Of a DNA stretch of 64,000 bases, positions 58,701 through 64,000 are shown piece after piece. The stretch lies in assembly GCA_037178975.1 (NCBI GenBank), contig JASJZH010000003.1, positions 9,238,001-9,302,000 on the forward strand, written 5' to 3'. Source of the stretch: Oscheius tipulae. Lineage: Eukaryota; Nematoda; Chromadorea; Rhabditida; Rhabditidae. A model generated the notes under the pieces. The model was not told the origin of the DNA. It ran no database searches and was given only the letters and a program-made list of their open reading frames with translations. Within the stretch, counting starts at the first letter, position 1. Every line of letters starts with the position of its first letter. The position numbers were made by a program, and so were the translations under genes.

Positions 58701-61700
58701 TTCAATTTTTTTGGCTTGGTGGGCTCACCTTGTTCGGGTCGACGACGTCATCCGGTCGAATCTTGTCAATATTGGTCGCCTTGACAATCACGAACAGAAT
58801 CCTCGTCACATTGCCAATCTCCTTCTCGACTTTGAGCAAAATGACGTTATCCTGAGTGAGAAGGGGGTCATTCTCGTCCGCGGCATATAACACAAAATTC
58901 TCATCGGACATTCGTGCGTCATTCTGAAGAAGGACAAAACTCGTCTTGGGTGTGACATGGATGTTAAGATTTTTAAGGTTTTCAGAGAGAGATAGACGCA
59001 CGAATCCTAAACGCGAGACACGACCACGAGAACACGAATGTTAGGCCACTATTTTGGGCGGGACAAAACCTGCACTACTTTACCACTAGCATTGAAAATG
59101 CAGAAGGAAAGAGGCATATAAGTACCGATAAAATGAGATTTTGGTACTGAGGAAAAGTACGGGAAATCGGGATTTATGGGGGGAAAACATGCTTTTTAGT
59201 GTCTGAAATTCAGACACCAAAATGTGTCGTCTGTCAATTGACAACTCCTGGTTTAAATAGAGTCTGTCAAGTAGACTTACCGCCCGTTCAACTGGAAGGG
59301 TCAACCAAATTTGGTGGTATTCGGCTGTCAAAAGTTTTTTTGGTCAAAATTTTGATCTGTCAAATTGGCATCTCATGAGATCTCAAAAGAACGTGTGTTG
59401 AACAGTCAAAAGTCGAATTGACATGACAAGAAGCTGACATATGTCAATCTGTCGATTGACGTGTCAAAGTTTCATGTTCTCTGTAGAAAATCCTGTCACC
59501 TAATAATTTTGGAACCATCAGTGGCCAACTTTTGTATCAATCGGTTAAGTTGACATGCCCATAACGGAGAATGATCAAAAAAGTTGACATCGGTCTGGCT
59601 GTTTGGCATGCCAAAAGAGTCTGTCAGACAACTTGAAATGGGTGTCTCAACCTGTAAATTTTAAAAGAAACCGCCTATTTTTCTGTCAAACTGTCCTTGT
59701 TCTGTCAACTTGACTTGACATGTTAAATTCTTTGCCTAGACTACAAGTTAAAAAATTTTGTAATTTGACATGCTGTCTGTCTGTCAAACTGGCTCGAATT
59801 GCCCTCGTTTCCCGTAACTTCCCTCGGCCCTTTGACCCCATGTTGACGATATACATATCCTCAATTTCTCCCACAGGAAAAAGCAAAAAAAAAGTCTCGG
59901 CTCACTTTTGTGATTTTGAGCGAGACGCCCGGGCACTCGTTGACCTCATTCTCACAATATGACGAGACGATTTGTGCGATTCTCCTCTTGAAGTAGCTCT
60001 CGTAGTTTTCACTACTATGCAGCTGAGCCTCCAGGTTCACGTGACGGGCTCTCATGTCAATCACGCTCATTTCGGACGTCTGGAAAAGGGCTCAATTTCC
60101 TCGCCCTCTCTCTCTCAAAATTACCTGCCTCTGTCTCACACTGGATTGCCCCCTTATGAATAACGTGATTATCCACAAAATGTACGGACGTATTTTGACT
60201 AATTACAGGCATTTTTCTGCTCTTTTCTGGCTGAAATGTTATCAATGCATTCCTAATGGGGGACCCCTTTTTCACATCGATCAAAAAGGGTCTGATATAG
60301 CTAGGCAAAAATGGCCCGGTAAAACCCGTGGCTATCTAGTTAGCCATCTTTTTGGCTAATTAGCTTCGGAAAAAGCCTCCTTATCCGTGATTCCTAAGCG
60401 TTCAAAAAGCAATTAGGAGTTGAGAATTGGCTGCTGAATCTCTAGGAAAAAGGGACATGTATCTTTGTTAACTTGGAAAATGGCAATGAGCCTTCCAGTT
60501 AGTCAGATTGACCTGTCTCTCTGTCATTTTTATGATTCTTTGAATCATATCTACAGGTCACAAGTTGGGAATCCTACTTTTACAATATGCAATAAGCATC
60601 CGTGTGCGAATATGTCATCTTTAATCTGGGTTTTACATGACAGTTTCTGTAGATTTCTCTGTCAAGTGTTAGACCCAGAATAAAGTTGACAAGACGAGAG
60701 AGTGCCAAACAAAAGAGCCAGGAGCGTAAGCGACTAGTTGTCTACAGTTTGCCAGTCAATCAACTTAGCAATTTGCCGCAAAACTTGGTCGACACTAGCA
60801 TGTCAATTTGCTACCAATCTGTCAAATTGACTTGTCAAACAGATTTCACTTTGGTCTGTCAAAGAAAGATGTCAAAATCCTTACTATCGGTACGTCAAAC
60901 GTTCAAAGATAACCTACACCTGATATCAATCTACCAACTTGACATCCTAGGATCATTTTGAGACCCCCAAGTCTCAGCTTATCGTTGTTGACATGTCAAT
61001 TTACTCATTCCAAACTCTGTCAGTCAATTTGACAGTTCGAGCCTTTTCCTACTGCGATTAGTCTGTCAACTTGTCACCATCCTGTCATGTTGCCATGTCA
61101 AGAAAGTTGGTATCGACAATCAAACTGTTAACTCAGAAATCTTGGTACTGATTGATTGAATTGCCTCGTCAATTTTTCTAACTGAAAGATAAGACTCGGT
61201 CAATCTCATTTTTCGAGATGTATTCCCATCCTGTAAACTTGCTTGCTGTCTGTCAAGTTGACATGTCAAAACTCCAGCTATCTCCGTCTGTCAGCCGTCT
61301 CTCTGTCATATTAACATCTCTTACCTGTAAAAAGTCCTCACAATTGGGCGGAGGACTTGGAGGCAGTGGGCCAGCTTCGCAGACACACTGATGTTCTGTG
61401 TCGCGATTGCATATCAGCGGCTGTCTGGCCGCCGCAGGCCCAATTAAAATAAGGACTAGAATATAGCAGGAGAGCATCTTCGACCTCGCAATGACATCGA
61501 ACCGGAAATTGACAGGGTAGTTGAGCTTGGAAGGGGTAAGAAGTAGAAGAGAGGTCTCGGTCATGGTTGCGGCATGGCGCGGGAGGGATGCCAGGGGGCC
61601 TTGGCTCTTGGCCACGCCCCCATCGAGCCTTGCCGCCGCTTATTACTCGGCGCCTTTCAGCCGAAACGGCGGAAACTTGGCTGGCTCTCACTCTCTCTCA

Positions 61701-62857
61701 CTCTGCAGAGAGAGAGAGGAGATTGACGGCCCGGAAATAATGAAGTGACTGAAAGAACGCCTCCCGTTTCGGCTCGCCCCTCTCCAGATTTAGGCAAATC
61801 GCGTGTCTTTCTCTCTCACGGCTTGTGACAAAGAATGACGTCTTGCGCTTTGGGAGAGTGGTTTTTCGTATTGGAAAATGCAGTTTGCAACTATAGATTC
61901 ACGGTATTCCCTGTGATTACTGCAGTTGGTAATCTATAAAACGTGAATCTGGACCTACAGTAATCTTCGGATACTAAAGGAAACTGTCTGCAGTCCCGGT
62001 AACCTATTTTCAGAGCGCTTACAAACCTACAGAAGCGGTTTATTTTCCTAGTTCCAAATTGTGTCATGAGTCTATTCTTTTAGACTCTAGATGAATTAGA
62101 TGCGAGCCATCTCTGTGTATCCGTATGTCGCCGCGCCAGATTGGTAAAGTGCACGCTTTTGGCTCGAGTGACCCGTGTTCGACTCCGCCCAGCGGTCTAG
62201 TTTCTTTTATCGAGAAAACACTCGAAAACTACGGGAAATCGTGCTATTCAAAATTGGAACTCAGAGATACAGTAAAAAATACTTCCACAAAACCTTAGAA
62301 AGCACACTAGATTGAACATTTTTGATTTGTAGATCTGGGACCTCCATTGGCCCAAACTGCTCAAAGTTTCGTGTTTGGCGTTTAGTTCCAGAAATTCGTG
62401 GCTGACTATTCAGCAAAATCGGGCGACATCGTGTCTTTAATTTTTTTCGGAATGTGTTCCCATAGTAAATGTGTGATTCTGAGTAAGAGGACAAACATCA
62501 GCACCCTGAGGCTCATATTTCACGTCGAGCTAGAGGGAGAGACATAGTGAAAAGTAGACGAAACTTTTTTTTTGAAACCCCTACCGAAGACTAATTTGAA
62601 CAGCTTTCAGGCTTTCCCTCAGTCGGAAAATCGACGCTGCTTTCGAACCTGGCCGGCGTCTACTCGGAAGTCGCGGCCTATGAGTTCACGACGCTCACCA
62701 CCGTCCCCGGGGTTATCCGCTATAAGGTTAGCACAATTCTTGTGCGTTTTGATCTGAAAAAAATTGGTTTAGGGAGCCAAGATCCAGCTGCTCGATTTGC
62801 CCGGAATTATCGAAGGAGCCAAGGACGGAAAGGGTCGTGGAAAGCAGGTCATTGCTG
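55730..62857 (+). CDS. drg-1: DRG1, developmentally regulated GTP-binding protein (3'-incomplete, first ~135 aa)
   Basis: Exons 55730-55768, 55811-55976, 62611-62726 and 62773-62857; the next exon lies beyond 64000. Seen: [13 protein letters not shown], the [10 protein letters not shown] helix, [16 protein letters not shown], then the GTPase domain with [16 protein letters not shown] (P-loop, split by the large intron), [11 protein letters not shown] and [19 protein letters not shown] (G3 and following). DRG1 is an Obg-family translational GTPase acting on ribosomes, partnered by DFRP1/ZC3H15. The last donor here is GCTG|GTTAGT, leaving phase for the family's next residues. Intron 2 (55977-62610, 6.6 kb) contains a whole antisense gene. 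Confidence 0.95.
56321..61477 (-). CDS. unknown type I transmembrane protein nested in drg-1 intron (7 exons, 543 aa)
   Basis: Exons 61325-61477, 59906-60079, 58729-58923, 58181-58386, 57463-58114, 56984-57122 and 56321-56433, all in phase. Seen: signal peptide ([16 protein letters not shown]); a Cys- and Pro-rich segment ([23 protein letters not shown]); an extracellular part with [19 protein letters not shown] and a later VTRIKRQ furin-like site just before the membrane; one TM ([20 protein letters not shown]); and a long, charged, Ser/Glu-rich cytoplasmic tail of about 300 residues ending ASSPRDN. The fold before the membrane could be SEA-like, which is inference. I do not recognise a named family. 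An upstream in-frame Met exists (to 61615), but the chosen start gives a clean signal peptide. Introns are saturated with TGTCAA/TTGACA words. Confidence 0.78.
56450..61300. repeat. TGTCAA/TTGACA hexamer-rich intron DNA
   Basis: In the introns of the nested gene (about 56460-56900, 59180-59770 and 60450-61300) the words TGTCAA, TTGACA and the palindrome TTGACATGTCAA recur every 10-40 bp on both strands. Similar but weaker clusters occur at 22940-23170 and 29500-29950. Confidence 0.7.
57294..57371 (+). repeat. tRNA-derived fragment
   Basis: GCGTTGGTGTATTGGTAATCGC, then a 20-bp insertion, then a perfect B-box GGTTCGAACCCCGTGGGTGGC. A lone B-box copy (GGGTTCGATCC) also lies at about 57162. In an intron of the nested gene. 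Confidence 0.55.
62130..62195 (+). repeat. tRNA-derived fragment
   Basis: GCCAGATTGGTAAAGTGCACGC and GTGTTCGACTCCGCCC. A CCGC..GCGG pairing may be a remnant of the acceptor stem. In drg-1 intron 2. Confidence 0.55.
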
Positions 62858-64000
62858 GTTAGTAGTGCTCCTTTTTTTGTCGAAAAAATACGAGGAGACC
62901 TATCGTGGGACTGCCGAGGTGGTACGGGAGAGAAATAGCCTGGTTTTGAGGCTGTGAAAATGAGAAAATGATTTTTAATGGCGAGACTGTACGAGTAAGA
63001 CTTCTTCTGAATCAAGAGATACCGAGACGGTGGCTGACCGGGGTTTCTCCTGACTAACGAGACAGTATGGGGGAGAAATATTAGATATTACATGGGTCTT
63101 ACTATAGGTACGGGGCGGAAATCCTCTTTACTTAGTCTAACCGAGGAGGATATTTTGACGCCTACAGAAGCAGTACGGGTGACAGAGACTACCGAGACCG
63201 TACGGGTAACATTTAACCGGGATTTCTTCTAGTGCCGGAGACAGTTTTGTCTAAACTAGATACCCAAACGGTACAGGAGAGGAATATCCCATGGATACTG
63301 TAGGTGCCGGGACAGTGCGGGAGAGAAGAAGACTGTCAGGAAAAAATTCCCGTGATTTGATCCAGTAGCCGAAATGGTACGGGCAAGATTTCGTCCATCA
63401 CAAGTGGCAAACCTGGCTCGGAGATCCATGACGTGAATTTGCAGGCCATGTTTTTTTCTGATTTTGTATTGGTGGGCAGAGGGTTTAATGAGATACGTGA
63501 GACTGACTCTCTCTCTCTCTCCCTCTGGCAACGGGAACGCATTGATTGTTTTTCTCCCAGAGAAGAAAGAAAAACGGGGGGATGAGATTGTGTCTTATGA
63601 GGTCAAAAGCAGCTGGTTCTTTATGGACCTTGCTAGCTTCGCTCGTATCATCTCTCCAGATTTTTCTGCTCGAAATGAATTCTTGAGTGCCGAGGAACGC
63701 ATGTGTCTCGCGCGCTCGAAAAACACGGATTGCTCCTTGGCGACAGCTGCTCCACATTTTGCGGTTGTAAAAGCAGAGGAAGCAGAAGAAGGAACCGAGA
63801 AACTGGCAAAGAGAGAGACAGGGGGTCAAAATATTGGAAAACAGGCCTCGAGTTCTCCTCAAAAGAGACAGTTCCCTTCCGGGTAAACGGCGCGCTTTTT
63901 GTAGCAATCTTTGTAGCGGTCTCGCCACAAACTTCCCCAAATAAGTTTGTTTTGCATTTTTTAGGTTATTTGCACCCATTTTCCCGGTTTTTAAGTGTGT
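62858..64000 (+). other. drg-1 intron 4, continuing past the window end
   Basis: Holds a degenerate tandem-like array (about 62900-63390) of units built on ACCGAGACNGTACGGGNGAG followed by an AAT-type stretch. After 63400 no exon of drg-1 is found and the ORFs lack family signal. Confidence 0.5.
62900..63390. repeat. degenerate GGTACGGG-type minisatellite
   Basis: About nine spaced copies of (A/G)CCGAGAC.GTACGGG.(G)AGAAAT-like units, 35-60 bp apart. Confidence 0.65.

Noticed and set aside
63464-63886. 140-aa plus-strand ORF near the window end
   Set aside because: Starts in a TC tract, lies in a drg-1 intron, and shows no family feature.

Overview
This window is eukaryotic nuclear DNA, almost certainly from a nematode. 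Introns are mostly 38-50 nt with GT donors and T-rich TTTCAG-type acceptors. Several first exons start a few bases after a lone acceptor that has no upstream donor, which is the pattern expected for spliced-leader trans-splicing. The gene content also fits: a class-X-like chemoreceptor, a TWK two-pore K+ channel, a Cys-loop channel of the nematode lgc type, a MATH-BTB protein and a PTP of the nematode non-receptor type. I cannot name the genus. Gene models were assembled by hand from splice signals, reading phase and protein-family knowledge. Exon coordinates are given in each entry and every accepted model keeps an open frame.

Layout. 1-3.7 kb: gene-poor, repeats. 3.7-8.0 kb (+): AT-hook/HTH DNA-binding protein. 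9.7-22.5 kb (+): four genes head to tail: a PTP-like pseudophosphatase, a TWK channel, sds-22 and ACMSD. A Cys-loop channel gene lies antisense inside a 5.6-kb ACMSD intron. 22.6-24.1 kb (-): p23 co-chaperone. 24.7-26.1 kb (+): WRB/GET1. 26.2-27.0 kb (-): unknown 120-aa protein. 27.3-27.7 kb: foldback element. 28.2-28.8 kb (-): uncertain gene. 29.2-33.0 kb (-): cct-7. 34.1-37.4 kb (-): MEL-26-like MATH-BTB protein. 38.4-41.9 kb: golgin-45 (+) between the arms of a 259-bp perfect inverted repeat that splits a decayed PP1-like gene. 43.6-47.3 kb (+): srx-like GPCR. 47.4-49.8 kb (-): eco-1/ESCO. 50.6-54.3 kb (-): vps-50. 55.7 kb to the window end (+): drg-1, 3'-incomplete, with a type I membrane-protein gene antisense inside its 6.6-kb intron.

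Function is mostly housekeeping: protein folding (cct-7, p23), tail-anchored protein insertion (WRB), Golgi and endosome traffic (golgin-45, vps-50), PP1 control (sds-22), ubiquitin adaptor (MATH-BTB), cohesion (eco-1), translation GTPase (drg-1) and NAD/tryptophan metabolism (ACMSD). Neuronal or sensory genes are mixed in (TWK, lgc, srx).

Non-genic DNA is dominated by repeats: imperfect TCTCTG hexamers, imperfect TGTCAA hexamers, at least 17 tRNA-derived fragments (some in head-to-head pairs), a foldback family, a GC-palindrome family and a hairpin family of about 50 nt. The most unusual structure is the inverted repeat around golgin-45, which reads as an inversion scar through a phosphatase gene. 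No bacterial-type features, CRISPR arrays or intact rRNA/tRNA genes were seen.
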